Made by a program: the position numbers and the translations under genes | Assembly (NCBI GenBank): GCA_964543485.1 | Contig: CAZIYI010000002.1 | Span: forward strand, 57,425 to 121,424 | Source: UBA2259 sp964543485 | Lineage (GTDB): Bacteria > Patescibacteriota > Dojkabacteria > SC72 | Length of the DNA stretch: 64,000 nt | Direction of reading: 5' to 3' | Notes under the pieces: generated by a model | The model's database searches: none | What the model saw: only the letters and a program-made list of their open reading frames with translations | Told to the model about the DNA's origin: nothing | Shown here: positions 44,327-51,219 of the stretch, piece by piece | Layout of the letters: every line of letters starts with the position of its first letter | Numbering within the stretch: the stretch's first letter is position 1

Positions 44327-44468
44327 GTCCCAGTTGGACATAGAGGTTCGTAGCTCCACAACCATTAATTGGGAGTCTCGAAATCGCTTAGACCCTTGGG
44401 TTTAAGTTGAGAGGCCCCACCTTATATGGAAGAGCTCTACGATCCCTCTCCGACTGGGGCGTCTTTTA
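44327..44468 (+). ncRNA. Rod-shaped structured RNA, candidate 6S RNA
   Basis: No reading frame fits here. The two ends form an 11 bp closing stem (44327-44337 with 44451-44461, with G-U pairs). Further nested pairings follow inward: GAGG/CCTC, CGTAG/CTACG, CCAT/ATGG, TCTC/GAGA and an apical hairpin CTTAGACCC/GGGTTTAAG. It has its own promoter whose start matches the stem, and a T-rich stretch (GTCTTTTATT) after the stem. A long imperfect rod of about 140 nt transcribed alone fits 6S RNA, which binds RNA polymerase, although 6S is usually longer. It lacks SRP, RNase P and tmRNA signature sequences. Confidence 0.5.
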
Positions 44469-44512
44469 TTGACTATCCCTAACATATATATTAAACTTGC
44501 TTTCAATATACT

Positions 44513-44616
44513 GCCGAAGTAGCTCAGTTGGTCAGAGCAACTGTTTTGTAAACAGTAGGTCGAGACTGTAAATCCGACTCCTTCGGGATACACTGGTTCA
44601 AATCCAGTCCTCTGCA
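44513..44616 (+). tRNA. Chimeric tRNA: tRNA-Thr(TGT) 5' half joined to tRNA-Tyr(GTA) 3' half
   Basis: Positions 44513-44561 are a normal tRNA-Thr 5' part: acceptor strand GCCGAAG, a GCTC/GAGC D-arm and anticodon hairpin ACTGT-TTTGTAA-ACAGT. From about 44557 the sequence is a tRNA-Tyr 3' part: anticodon hairpin with loop CTGTAAA, a long variable arm, T-arm ACTGG-TTCAAAT-CCAGT and acceptor strand CCTCTGC. The two acceptor strands match at only 5 of 7 positions, and two anticodon hairpins are present. It looks like two tandem tRNA genes collapsed through their shared AGGTC. No CCA is encoded. A weak promoter (TTGACT at 44469, TAAACT at 44492) precedes it. Either a deletion or an assembly error is possible. 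Confidence 0.75.
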
Positions 44617-44701
44617 TTCTTAACTGTCTCCTAATTTCTTTTAATGATATACTTTATATATATTAAGATATATATAATTTTAAGAAATAGGGAAAACAGC
44701 A

Positions 44702-45424
44702 ATGAGTATCATCTTTTCACTTTTAGCAATTATTGGCCCAATCCTTGTATTTGGGATAGTTTTATATATAATTATTACTATGATTAAAAACAATGAAAAG
44801 AAAACCAAGTTTAAACTCTCTCCTAAAATACTCTTACAAATATATCTATATGTAATCTCATTTCTAACATTAGCAATTGCCGTTATAGGAGTATCCCTTG
44901 CGATAAAAGCTAGTAGCTCATATTACGTTGATTTACCATTCTCATATACTCTTCAGAAAGCGAATAGTTATGAAGAGTTTACTAAGTTTTCTGACCCAAC
45001 AATCCAAGATAAAGAGGAGTTTGAGGAGTGTTACAATGGAAAAACAGTACAAGAATATGGTAAGGACTTCTGTTTTGATTCATCACAAAGGAAATCTGAT
45101 TTGATTACAGGAATATCTCTCTTCGTTTCAATGACAATACTATTTATAGTACACCAATATGCGATATCAAAGATTAAGGAAAAAGATTCTATCGTTTGGT
45201 TAAAAAAGCTATATACATTCCTTTCTCTAATTCTATATAGTATAGCTGGAATAATAGTTATACCAACTTCCATATATCTTTTAACAAACTACTTTCTTTT
45301 TGAAATAACAGATGAAACCTACTCTACTCCCTCTGCACCAGCAATGGCATTGGCATTCATGATATTTATCATTCCCCTTTGGATATATTTCTTAAGAAAG
45401 ACAACTCAACTTAAAGAAGAGTAA
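44702..45424 (+). CDS. Four-helix membrane protein of unknown function (DUF5671-like)
   Basis: 240 residues with four predicted transmembrane helices (about 5-27, 45-70, 131-150 and 165-190) and a last one near 210-230. A loop between helices 2 and 3 contains two Cys (EECYNGK, DFCFDS) that could form a disulfide outside the cell. I do not recognise an active site. A GGGAAAA upstream could be a weak Shine-Dalgarno site. It is followed by tRNA-Thr. Confidence 0.72.
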   Translation: MSIIFSLLAIIGPILVFGIVLYIIITMIKNNEKKTKFKLSPKILLQIYLYVISFLTLAIAVIGVSLAIKASSSYYVDLPFSYTLQKANSYEEFTKFSDPTIQDKEEFEECYNGKTVQEYGKDFCFDSSQRKSDLITGISLFVSMTILFIVHQYAISKIKEKDSIVWLKKLYTFLSLILYSIAGIIVIPTSIYLLTNYFLFEITDETYSTPSAPAMALAFMIFIIPLWIYFLRKTTQLKEE

Positions 45425-45452
45425 TTTACAGATTCTTAGAATATTGTATAAT
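45425..45452 (+). promoter_or_regulatory. Promoter for tRNA-Thr(GGT)
   Basis: -35 TTTACA (45425-45430), 16 bp spacer, -10 TATAAT (45447-45452). It ends 11 bp before the mature tRNA. Confidence 0.65.
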
Positions 45453-45463
45453 CGTTGTTACAC

Positions 45464-45540
45464 GCTGGATTAGCTCAGTTGGTTAGAGCACATTCATGGT
45501 AAGAATGAGGTCCTGAGTTCGACTCTCAGATCCAGCTCCA
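45464..45540 (+). tRNA. tRNA-Thr (anticodon GGT), CCA encoded
   Basis: Acceptor GCTGGAT pairs with ATCCAGC. The D-arm is GCTC/GAGC, the anticodon hairpin is CATTC-ATGGTAA-GAATG (GGT), and the T-arm is CTGAG-TTCGACT-CTCAG. Encoded CCA at 45538-45540. Confidence 0.97.
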
Positions 45541-45544
45541 CCCC

Positions 45545-46564
45545 CTAATTAAAATTAGATAACAATAACTCCATTGGAACTTCTTGGCTCGGATCTAAAT
45601 ATATCTTATTAAATGTAGAGACTCCCTCAACAATCAATTCGTTTCCAATCTTAGTTAAAACAGCCCAAGATAGATACCCAATATGATTTCCGGTTTCTTT
45701 ATCGGGTTTTATTAAAAAACGGTCGTTAGGAGTTAATACCTTTCCATTTTCTCCATTAACAATCCTCTTAGCAATCCCACTGCTAGTACCAGATGTAACA
45801 ATAGGAACAACATAGTGATCTTTTCCATCATTAAGATTCATTGACTCTAAGTCACCTGGCACTGCGATTGCAAAAGGTACAATCCCTATCTCTTGGTCTG
45901 CTACATCTTCAGGTATTTTATACAATAAAGGTATAATTTCTCCAGCAACAGGAGGTTTTTGGCCAGTATAGTGAAGATATGTTACTATATCAAAAGATCC
46001 CCCAGTATATCTAAGAAATAACGGCTCACCATTTTCATCAACAGCAAATGGTGACCTATCAACTATCGCAGTAGGATACCCCTCTGCACCAATGATGAAT
46101 TCGTTAGTATTTAACCTGGTTGGTTCTTTAACATAAACCTCTCTCTCTTCCCACTTTATAGCTTCAGTTGGCTCAGGAGGTATATTTTGGAATCCTAAAG
46201 ATGGATCTCTTGGTATATATTCTGCCTGATTATTAGGATTCTTCAGTATCTCTTCCTGCTTATCATCAGACTTTCTCGTACAACCTGCAACTAATGAAGA
46301 AATAACTAAAGAAGCTAAAATAAATTTAGTTCTAGTACTCATACCCTTCGTAACCCCTTCATGAGTATCTAAAACCTTCTTTGCTCCGTCAGTAGCTTTT
46401 TGAAGAACTTCTTCTTCAATATCACTATTCATAGGAATATCCCCAACTTCCTGTTTAATACTATCCTGACTGATCCCAGATACAACATCCTTAACAACCT
46501 CTTCATTCGTTGGGTTCGTAACCATTTGATTATCCTCTTCTTTTCCCAAACCAAAGATTCCCAT
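45545..46564 (-). CDS. Hypothetical protein with internal lipobox
   Basis: 339 residues in the longest reading. Residues 78-95 form a hydrophobic segment ending in SLVAGC, a standard lipobox with C95, followed by a polar region and a beta-rich domain (about 150-339). A lipobox this far from the start is abnormal. A start at the internal Met75 (46342) would give a normal lipoprotein. The acidic first 74 residues still look coding, and the upstream promoter at 46593-46620 fits the longer form. I do not recognise the C-terminal domain; sortase-like TLxTC is absent. Confidence 0.7.
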   Translation of the reverse strand: MGIFGLGKEEDNQMVTNPTNEEVVKDVVSGISQDSIKQEVGDIPMNSDIEEEVLQKATDGAKKVLDTHEGVTKGMSTRTKFILASLVISSLVAGCTRKSDDKQEEILKNPNNQAEYIPRDPSLGFQNIPPEPTEAIKWEEREVYVKEPTRLNTNEFIIGAEGYPTAIVDRSPFAVDENGEPLFLRYTGGSFDIVTYLHYTGQKPPVAGEIIPLLYKIPEDVADQEIGIVPFAIAVPGDLESMNLNDGKDHYVVPIVTSGTSSGIAKRIVNGENGKVLTPNDRFLIKPDKETGNHIGYLSWAVLTKIGNELIVEGVSTFNKIYLDPSQEVPMELLLSNFN

Positions 46565-46592
46565 ATTGAAATTTTCTAAAATTATATATTCC

Positions 46593-46620
46593 AGTATATC
46601 AAACTAACAAAGTATGTAAA
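46593..46620 (-). promoter_or_regulatory. Promoter for the lipobox protein gene
   Basis: Minus strand: -35 TTTACA (46615-46620), 16 bp spacer, extended -10 TGATATACT (46593-46601). It is divergent to the rpmG promoter. Confidence 0.55.
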
Positions 46621-46626
46621 ATATAT

Positions 46627-46655
46627 TTGACCTATTACTAATATTTCAATATAAT
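46627..46655 (+). promoter_or_regulatory. Sigma70-type promoter for rpmG-trnW-secE-nusG-rplKA
   Basis: -35 TTGACC (46627-46632), 17 bp spacer, -10 TATAAT (46650-46655). The leader to rpmG is about 44 nt. Confidence 0.75.
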
Positions 46656-46705
46656 ACTCTGTATTTCCCATACTAGCATATTTTTAATTTGAGATCCCAA
46701 AGGAA

Positions 46706-46870
46706 ATGGCTAAAGAAAAAAGAGAAATTGTAGCTTTAAAGTGCGAAATTTGTAATAGTAAAAACTATACAAGCTACAAAAGTAAGAATATGAAAGAAAA
46801 ACTTGAGAAAAAGAAGTACTGTGGGTACTGTCAGAAACACACCTTACACAAGGAGAGTAAGGTAAAATAA
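46706..46870 (+). CDS. rpmG: 50S ribosomal protein L33 (bL33)
   Basis: 54 residues (MAKEKREIVALK start). A four-Cys zinc ribbon is visible as CEIC and CGYC, with the family's NYTSYKSKN and KKYCGYCQKHTLHKE segments. It heads rpmG-trnW-secE-nusG-rplK-rplA, an order conserved in many bacteria. Confidence 0.95.
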   Translation: MAKEKREIVALKCEICNSKNYTSYKSKNMKEKLEKKKYCGYCQKHTLHKESKVK

Positions 46871-46892
46871 TTTCGAGCTGTTTAACAGTTAA

Positions 46893-46965
46893 GGGCCCAT
46901 AGTTTCAACTGGTAAAACAGCGGTCTCCAAAACCGTAGTCCTCCGTTCGAATCGGAGTGGGCCTG
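46893..46965 (+). tRNA. tRNA-Trp (anticodon CCA)
   Basis: Acceptor GGGCCCA pairs with TGGGCCT (one G-U). The anticodon hairpin CGGT-CTCCAAA-ACCG carries CCA, and the T-arm is CTCCG-TTCGAAT-CGGAG. The 3' CCA is not encoded. Its position between rpmG and secE is typical. Confidence 0.96.
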
Positions 46966-46980
46966 TTTAACAAAAAGATT

Positions 46981-47154
46981 ATGGAACTATTAAAAAGGAT
47001 AATAAATGAATTTAAACAAACAGAGAAGCTATCAGTCAAACAGCTATTAGCTTTAACCGGGTATACAGTAGTATTCTGTGCTATAATCGCACTCATAATA
47101 CTTGGTTTTGACCTATTTATGCAGTGGGCATTAGCTCAGTTTCTTAAGATATAA
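46981..47154 (+). CDS. secE: Preprotein translocase subunit SecE
   Basis: 57 residues from ATG 46981; a longer reading from 46957 would begin inside tRNA-Trp. An amphipathic helix (LLKRIINEFKQTEKLSV) precedes a single transmembrane helix, the minimal SecE layout. It clamps SecY in the membrane. Position before nusG supports the call. Confidence 0.9.
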   Translation: MELLKRIINEFKQTEKLSVKQLLALTGYTVVFCAIIALIILGFDLFMQWALAQFLKI

Positions 47155-47168
47155 TTAATTGATATTTA

Positions 47169-47720
47169 ATGGAAGAGAAAAAGAAAAAAACAAATCCAAA
47201 AGCAAAGTGGTATGTCCTTAATATTAGGACTGGATATGAGAATAGTATTAAAAAAGAATTACAGCAAAGAATAGAAGCAACTGGATTACAAGAAAAGATA
47301 GAAGAGATATTAGTACCTACTCAAAAGAAAATCATTGTTAAAAAAGGTAAACAAAATGTAATTGCAGATAAGATATTCCCTGGGTATGTTTTAGTTAAGA
47401 TGGAATTAGATGCTCATTCATGGGATATTGTTAAAAATACAGAAGGTGTTAGGGGATTTGTTAAAACAGATAAATACCCAAGACCATTACCTGAAAGTGA
47501 AGTAAAAGCAATTATGAAATTTATGGAGGTAGAACAGCCATCGTACCAAAGTTCCTTTAGTGTTGGAGAGGCAGTTAAGATTACAGATGGTGCATTTGCA
47601 GACTTCATTGGTAGTATACAAGAAATTGACAACTCAAAAGGTAAGATAAAAGTCCTCATATCTTTCCTTGGTAGAGAAGCTCCTGTAGAATTAGATTTCT
47701 CGCAGGTAAGTAAACTTTAA
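47169..47720 (+). CDS. nusG: Transcription antitermination factor NusG
   Basis: 183 residues. The NGN domain (WYVLNIRTGYENSIKKEL ... IFPGYVLVKM) precedes a KOW domain (FSVGEAVKITDGAFADFIGSI). It binds the RNA polymerase clamp and couples transcription with translation. It lies 14 bp after secE. Confidence 0.96.
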   Translation: MEEKKKKTNPKAKWYVLNIRTGYENSIKKELQQRIEATGLQEKIEEILVPTQKKIIVKKGKQNVIADKIFPGYVLVKMELDAHSWDIVKNTEGVRGFVKTDKYPRPLPESEVKAIMKFMEVEQPSYQSSFSVGEAVKITDGAFADFIGSIQEIDNSKGKIKVLISFLGREAPVELDFSQVSKL

Positions 47721-47737
47721 TATTTTGACAAACTAAT

Positions 47738-48163
47738 ATGGCAAAACCAATAAAAGCAGTAATTAAGATAACTATACCAGCAGGACAAGCAACACCAGCT
47801 CCTCCAATAGGTCCAACGCTAGCTCCTTACGGAATATCTACACAAGAGTTCTGTATGCAGTTTAACGAAAAAACCAAAGAGGGTGCAGGTATTTTAACTC
47901 CAGCAGTAATAACAATATATGATGACAGATCTTTTGATTTCATTACTAAAACTCCCCCAACATCAGAGTTAATTAGAAAAGAGTTAAAAATTAAGAAGGG
48001 TTCTGCAAGACCTAATCTTGATAAAGTTGGAAAGCTTTCAAAAGAGCAAATTGCAAAAATTGTAGAGTTAAAAATGCCTGACTTAAATACATCAGACCCC
48101 GCTCAAGCTGCAAAGATTATTGCTGGAACAGCAAAACAGATGGGTATTGAGACTGAAATATAA
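47738..48163 (+). CDS. rplK: 50S ribosomal protein L11 (uL11)
   Basis: 141 residues. The N-terminal domain with PAGQATPAPPIGPTLAPYGI precedes the rRNA-binding C-terminal domain. It forms the GTPase-associated centre of the 50S subunit. Length is normal. Confidence 0.97.
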   Translation: MAKPIKAVIKITIPAGQATPAPPIGPTLAPYGISTQEFCMQFNEKTKEGAGILTPAVITIYDDRSFDFITKTPPTSELIRKELKIKKGSARPNLDKVGKLSKEQIAKIVELKMPDLNTSDPAQAAKIIAGTAKQMGIETEI

Positions 48164-48182
48164 CCTTAAATAGATAACAAGA

Positions 48183-48872
48183 ATGAAAAGAGGAAAGAAA
48201 TATATAAAAGTAAGTAAAGATTTAGATAGAAATAAGAGTTACTCTTTAGAAGAGGGTCTTAAAGAAGTTAAAAAAACATCCTACAGTAAATTTGTAGGTA
48301 GTTTAGAGGTACACTTTGATATAGTTGTACCTAAAGATAGAGATCCTAAATCTATTAAAGGAGCAGTATCACTCCCCCACTCTACAGATGTTAAGAGTGT
48401 TACTATAGCTGCCTTTGTAACCCCAGATAAAGAGAAAGATGCAAAAGATGCAGGTGCAGACTTTGTAGGTCTAGACAAACTTATAAAAGATATTAAAGAA
48501 AACAAAATTACTTTTGATGTTGCTATAGCTATACCATCTGTAATGCCAAAGATAGCAGTTCTAGGTAAAGAGTTAGGTCCAAAGGGGCTTATGCCTAATC
48601 CTAAGAATGGTACAGTAACAGATGACATTGCTTCTGCAATAGGTGAATACAAAAAAGGTAAACAGACATTTGCTTGTGATACCTCTGGAGTAATTCATAT
48701 TAAAGCAGGTAAGTTAGATATAGATGATGACAAACTTATTGAGAATGTACATGTAGCTGTATTAGCAGTAGAAGATGTATTAGGTAAACCATATAACCAG
48801 TCCATTGTAAGAATGCATATAGCCCCAACAATGGGTCCTAGTTACAAGATAGAGTATAAGAAAGCTGAATAA
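48183..48872 (+). CDS. rplA: 50S ribosomal protein L1 (uL1)
   Basis: 229 residues. GKELGPKGLMPNPKNGTVT is the L1 signature. Some CPR lineages lack L1, so its presence narrows the taxonomy. It is followed directly by a strong intrinsic terminator. Confidence 0.97.
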   Translation: MKRGKKYIKVSKDLDRNKSYSLEEGLKEVKKTSYSKFVGSLEVHFDIVVPKDRDPKSIKGAVSLPHSTDVKSVTIAAFVTPDKEKDAKDAGADFVGLDKLIKDIKENKITFDVAIAIPSVMPKIAVLGKELGPKGLMPNPKNGTVTDDIASAIGEYKKGKQTFACDTSGVIHIKAGKLDIDDDKLIENVHVAVLAVEDVLGKPYNQSIVRMHIAPTMGPSYKIEYKKAE

Positions 48873-48893
48873 GAATTAGTTATGAAAATGATT

Positions 48894-48920
48894 AAGACCT
48901 CCGCAAAGAGGTCTTTTTTT
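48894..48920 (+). terminator. Intrinsic terminator after rplA
   Basis: A perfect 8 bp stem AAGACCTC (48894-48901) / GAGGTCTT (48908-48915) with a six-base loop, followed by an unbroken T run. Confidence 0.92.
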
Positions 48921-48944
48921 TATATAGACCCTTCCCTATATCCC

Positions 48945-48973
48945 TTTACAATAGGATTTTTTAGATATAAAAT
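48945..48973 (+). promoter_or_regulatory. Promoter of the cysteine-rich mini-gene
   Basis: -35 TTTACA (48945-48950), 17 bp spacer, -10 TAAAAT (48968-48973), right after the rplA terminator. The leader is about 40 nt and contains the Shine-Dalgarno site AAGGGG (49009-49014). Confidence 0.5.
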
Positions 48974-49020
48974 ACCTTCTGACAGACTAAAAAGCTTGTT
49001 CTTAAGAAAAGGGGTAAAAA

Positions 49021-49173
49021 ATGGAAAAAGATTGTAAGTATCCTTGTTGTGTCTGTAAATTAAAAGTCTGCCTCGGTGCAGACTGTCTGGCGGCAAACGG
49101 CGATGAGAAAGTATACATCGATCGAATGATAGAAAAGATAGACAAGGAAATACCTTGCGAAGAGGAGGAATAA
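49021..49173 (+). CDS. Cysteine-rich 50-residue protein
   Basis: 50 residues with seven Cys (5, 9, 10, 12, 17, 22, 46), clustered in the first half, and an acidic C-terminus ending CEEEE. AAGGGG lies 6 nt upstream of the ATG, and a promoter and upstream terminator frame it as an independent unit. The Cys pattern suggests a small metal-binding protein. No family is recognised. A 90-residue frame on the opposite strand covers the same DNA but lacks such support. Its GC content is higher than that of the surroundings. Confidence 0.6.
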   Translation: MEKDCKYPCCVCKLKVCLGADCLAANGDEKVYIDRMIEKIDKEIPCEEEE

Positions 49174-49205
49174 GAATAAATAAGAAAATCAAGATTTTTT
49201 AGCCA

Positions 49206-49223
49206 AAATGATTTTTATCATTT
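49206..49223. repeat. Inverted repeat, possible weak terminator
   Basis: AAATGAT (49206-49212) and ATCATTT (49217-49223) form a 7 bp stem with a TTTT loop. It lies 32 bp after the mini-gene stop and may end its transcript, although no long T run follows. Confidence 0.4.
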
Positions 49224-49240
49224 AATCAGGGTCTGTCAAC

Positions 49241-49312
49241 AAGAGAGGGTGGTTAGATTGCCATTTAGAAAGATTAACTTTCAAAAATGACATCGCACAA
49301 CTACCCTCTCTT
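49241..49312. repeat. Long inverted repeat abutting the rplJ promoter
   Basis: A 14 bp arm (49241-49254, AAGAGAGGGTGGTT) pairs with 49299-49312. Inside, nested pairings (TGCCATTT/AAATGACA, GAAAG/CTTTC) would extend it into one long hairpin. The right arm enters the -35 box of the rplJ promoter. The GGGTGGT segment can alternatively pair with ACCACCC at 49314-49320. It could be an operator, or an RNA element in read-through transcripts. Confidence 0.6.
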
Positions 49313-49339
49313 GACCACCCCCCACTCTGTTGATATAAT
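49311..49339 (+). promoter_or_regulatory. Promoter for rplJ-rplL
   Basis: -35 TTGACC (49311-49316), 17 bp spacer, extended -10 TGATATAAT (49331-49339). Transcription would begin near 49346, leaving a leader of about 80 nt. Confidence 0.75.
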
Positions 49340-49350
49340 CCCTACAGTAT

Positions 49351-49394
49351 TTAACCTAAGAAACATGGTATATAAATAAATCCATGTGAGGTAA
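49351..49394 (+). promoter_or_regulatory. Candidate L10 leader hairpin
   Basis: ACATGG (49363-49368) pairs with CCATGT (49382-49387), and ACCT (49354-49357) with AGGT (49389-49392). Between the stems is an asymmetric loop of five nucleotides against one. A bent, asymmetric hairpin just upstream of rplJ is where the L10-L12 complex represses its own mRNA in other bacteria. The match is by position and shape only. Confidence 0.45.
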
Positions 49395-49427
49395 ATAGTA
49401 ATTCATATTAATTAAATATATATTACG

Positions 49428-49949
49428 ATGTCTAAAAGTCGTACTCAGAAAGAAGAGTTGTTAAAAGTGTATAAAGATATGATAGAAAGTAAATCTGGAT
49501 ACCTTTTAGTTAACTCAGATAAGATAGATACAGCTACTGTAACCAAGCTTAAAATAGAGTTAAAGAATGTAGGAGCTAACTTCTCTGTTTTAAAAAATAG
49601 CATCTTTAAAGTAGCCCTACAAGACAGCAAACAACCATTACAAGTACAAGAATTTGATGGACCAACAGCAATAATATCGTTTGAGCAAGATCCAACAGAA
49701 CCTGCAAAGTTAGTTAAAAAAGTTCAGAAAGAAATGGAGTTACTCTCCCCTAGAAATGGTGTATATGAAGGAGAGTTTTTAACAGCAGAAAGAGTAATGC
49801 AATTGGCAGATATCCCATCAAGAGAAGTACTTCTATCAAGATTAGTTGGAACTATGAATGCACCTTTAACTGGCTTTATGAATGCAGTTACTGGTAATGT
49901 AAGGGGCTTAACTATGGTATTAAAAGGTATTTCTGAAAAGAAAGCTTAA
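49428..49949 (+). CDS. rplJ: 50S ribosomal protein L10 (uL10)
   Basis: 173 residues. The N-terminal rRNA-binding domain (SGYLLVNSDKIDTATVTKLK, FSVLKNSIFKVAL) is followed by a C-terminal helix that carries L12 dimers. Length is normal. It is paired with rplL and preceded by its own promoter and structured leader. Confidence 0.96.
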   Translation: MSKSRTQKEELLKVYKDMIESKSGYLLVNSDKIDTATVTKLKIELKNVGANFSVLKNSIFKVALQDSKQPLQVQEFDGPTAIISFEQDPTEPAKLVKKVQKEMELLSPRNGVYEGEFLTAERVMQLADIPSREVLLSRLVGTMNAPLTGFMNAVTGNVRGLTMVLKGISEKKA

Positions 49950-49979
49950 TATTAATTTAAATTATTTTATTTACAAACA

Positions 49980-50387
49980 ATGGCAGACGAAGTAAAAAAT
50001 GATCTTCCTAAATTAACTAAGAATGCACAAGAAGTAATCGAAATGGTTGAGAAAATGACCGTTTTAGAACTTGCAGATTTAGTTAAAGTAATGGAGGATA
50101 AGTTTGGAGTAAGTGCAGCAGCTCCAGTAGCAGTTGCAGCAGCTCCAGCAGAAGCAGCTGTTGAAGTAGAAGAGAAATCTATCTTCAATATAGTTCTTAA
50201 AGAGGCTGGCTCAAACAAGATAGGGGTAATCAAAGTAGTAAGAGAGATTACAGAGTTAGGGCTTAAAGAAGCAAAAGATCTTGTAGAAGCAGCACCACAG
50301 ACCGTCAAAGAGGGTGTTAAGAAAGAAGATGCAGAGCAATTCAAAGCAAAGTTTGAAGAAGCAGGTGCTAAGGTTGAATTAGAGTAA
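49980..50387 (+). CDS. rplL: 50S ribosomal protein L7/L12 (bL12)
   Basis: 135 residues. A helical dimerisation domain (1-45), an Ala/Pro/Val-rich hinge (about 46-66) and the globular domain (GSNKIGVIKVVREITELGLKEAKDLVE) that contacts translation factors. It is followed by a strong terminator. Confidence 0.97.
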   Translation: MADEVKNDLPKLTKNAQEVIEMVEKMTVLELADLVKVMEDKFGVSAAAPVAVAAAPAEAAVEVEEKSIFNIVLKEAGSNKIGVIKVVREITELGLKEAKDLVEAAPQTVKEGVKKEDAEQFKAKFEEAGAKVELE

Positions 50388-50410
50388 TACTTTGATTTGA
50401 TTCTTTTTGT

Positions 50411-50443
50411 AAGAGAGCCATTACTATGGCTCTCTTTTCTTTT
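50411..50443 (+). terminator. Intrinsic terminator after rplL
   Basis: A perfect 11 bp stem (50411-50421 with 50426-50436), a TACT-type loop of four bases and a T-rich tail. Confidence 0.93.
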
Positions 50444-50485
50444 ACTTAAACATTAGCTATCCTTTTAATACATACCTCTTTAACA

Positions 50486-50515
50486 TCGACAAAGTATGTC
50501 TATAAAAGGTATAAT
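50486..50515 (+). promoter_or_regulatory. Promoter for the amidoligase island
   Basis: -35 TCGACA (50486-50491), 18 bp spacer, -10 TATAAT (50510-50515). A second TATAAT at 50530-50535 could give a shorter leader. The next genes on this strand are spaced so closely that one transcript through 56332 is likely. Confidence 0.5.
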
Positions 50516-50553
50516 TATGGGTTATTTATTATAATTTTAAGGTATACATAAAT

Positions 50554-51219
50554 ATGTTTGAAACTTCTAATTTAACACAATGGATTATAAATCAAGGAGT
50601 ATCTCAAACAGTCCTTGAGATAATGATTTCAATGTGTATTGTGGCAACAGTAGTAAGTATAGCGAGATATATATTCGGTAATAAAACTTACGGTATATAC
50701 GCACCAATAATACTTGCAATTGCATACTCATATACGGGATTAAGATATGGATTAGTAATTACCCTAATAGTAATACTAACTTCCCTACTCTCTTACTCAC
50801 TACTAAGAAAAATCAGAATGCACTACATTACTCGTATAGCAACCAACTATATTATCCTCTCTATTGTCCTAATCTTCTTTCTAATTCTAATCAACAACTT
50901 CGGTTTTGGATTAGACAACATGTCTAACATACCTTCACTTGCATTCATATCCATTGCTGCACTCTCGGACTTTTTCATCAAACAGTACATACAGAAATCT
51001 CTAAAAAGTTCTACTATGACACTAATTGGTACAATCTTAGTAGCAATAGTAGGATGGTTTGTAATAACAAGAGATATAATCTCTGATTTTGTACTTAATA
51101 ACCTCTTGATAATTCCCTTACTTGCATTTGTAAATATACTCTTAGGTACTTTTAAGGGTCTAAGAGTAAAGGATTACTTTAGATTTAGGTTTAAGGACAA
51201 AGAAGATAATGATAAGTAG
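50554..51219 (+). CDS. Seven-helix membrane protein (7TM_transglut/UUP1-type, without transglutaminase part)
   Basis: 221 residues with seven predicted transmembrane helices. The ending GLRVKDYFRFRF resembles the close of the 7TM domain that in Proteobacteria is fused to an inactive transglutaminase and encoded beside an alpha-L-glutamate ligase-like protein. Here the transglutaminase half is absent. The next gene, overlapping by 11 bp, is such a ligase. I infer that it anchors the ligase system in the membrane. Confidence 0.78.
   Translation: MFETSNLTQWIINQGVSQTVLEIMISMCIVATVVSIARYIFGNKTYGIYAPIILAIAYSYTGLRYGLVITLIVILTSLLSYSLLRKIRMHYITRIATNYIILSIVLIFFLILINNFGFGLDNMSNIPSLAFISIAALSDFFIKQYIQKSLKSSTMTLIGTILVAIVGWFVITRDIISDFVLNNLLIIPLLAFVNILLGTFKGLRVKDYFRFRFKDKEDNDK

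Noticed and set aside
44327..44468. SRP RNA, tmRNA or RNase P RNA
   Set aside because: The conserved SRP apical loop, the tmRNA tag frame with tRNA-like ends, and the RNase P core sequences are all absent.
44402..44617. 71-residue minus-strand reading frame
   Set aside because: It covers the non-coding RNA and the chimeric tRNA; its peptide is the familiar antisense translation of a tRNA.
45545..46564. Sortase identity for the lipobox protein, as a partner of the VPQTG protein
   Set aside because: No TLxTC catalytic motif and no matching Arg are visible.
46957..46980. SecE start at 46957
   Set aside because: The first codons lie inside tRNA-Trp; ATG 46981 gives a normal SecE.
48920..49192. 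90-residue minus-strand reading frame
   Set aside because: It is the antisense of the cysteine-rich mini-gene and lacks a ribosome site, whereas the plus-strand frame has promoter, Shine-Dalgarno and Cys pattern.
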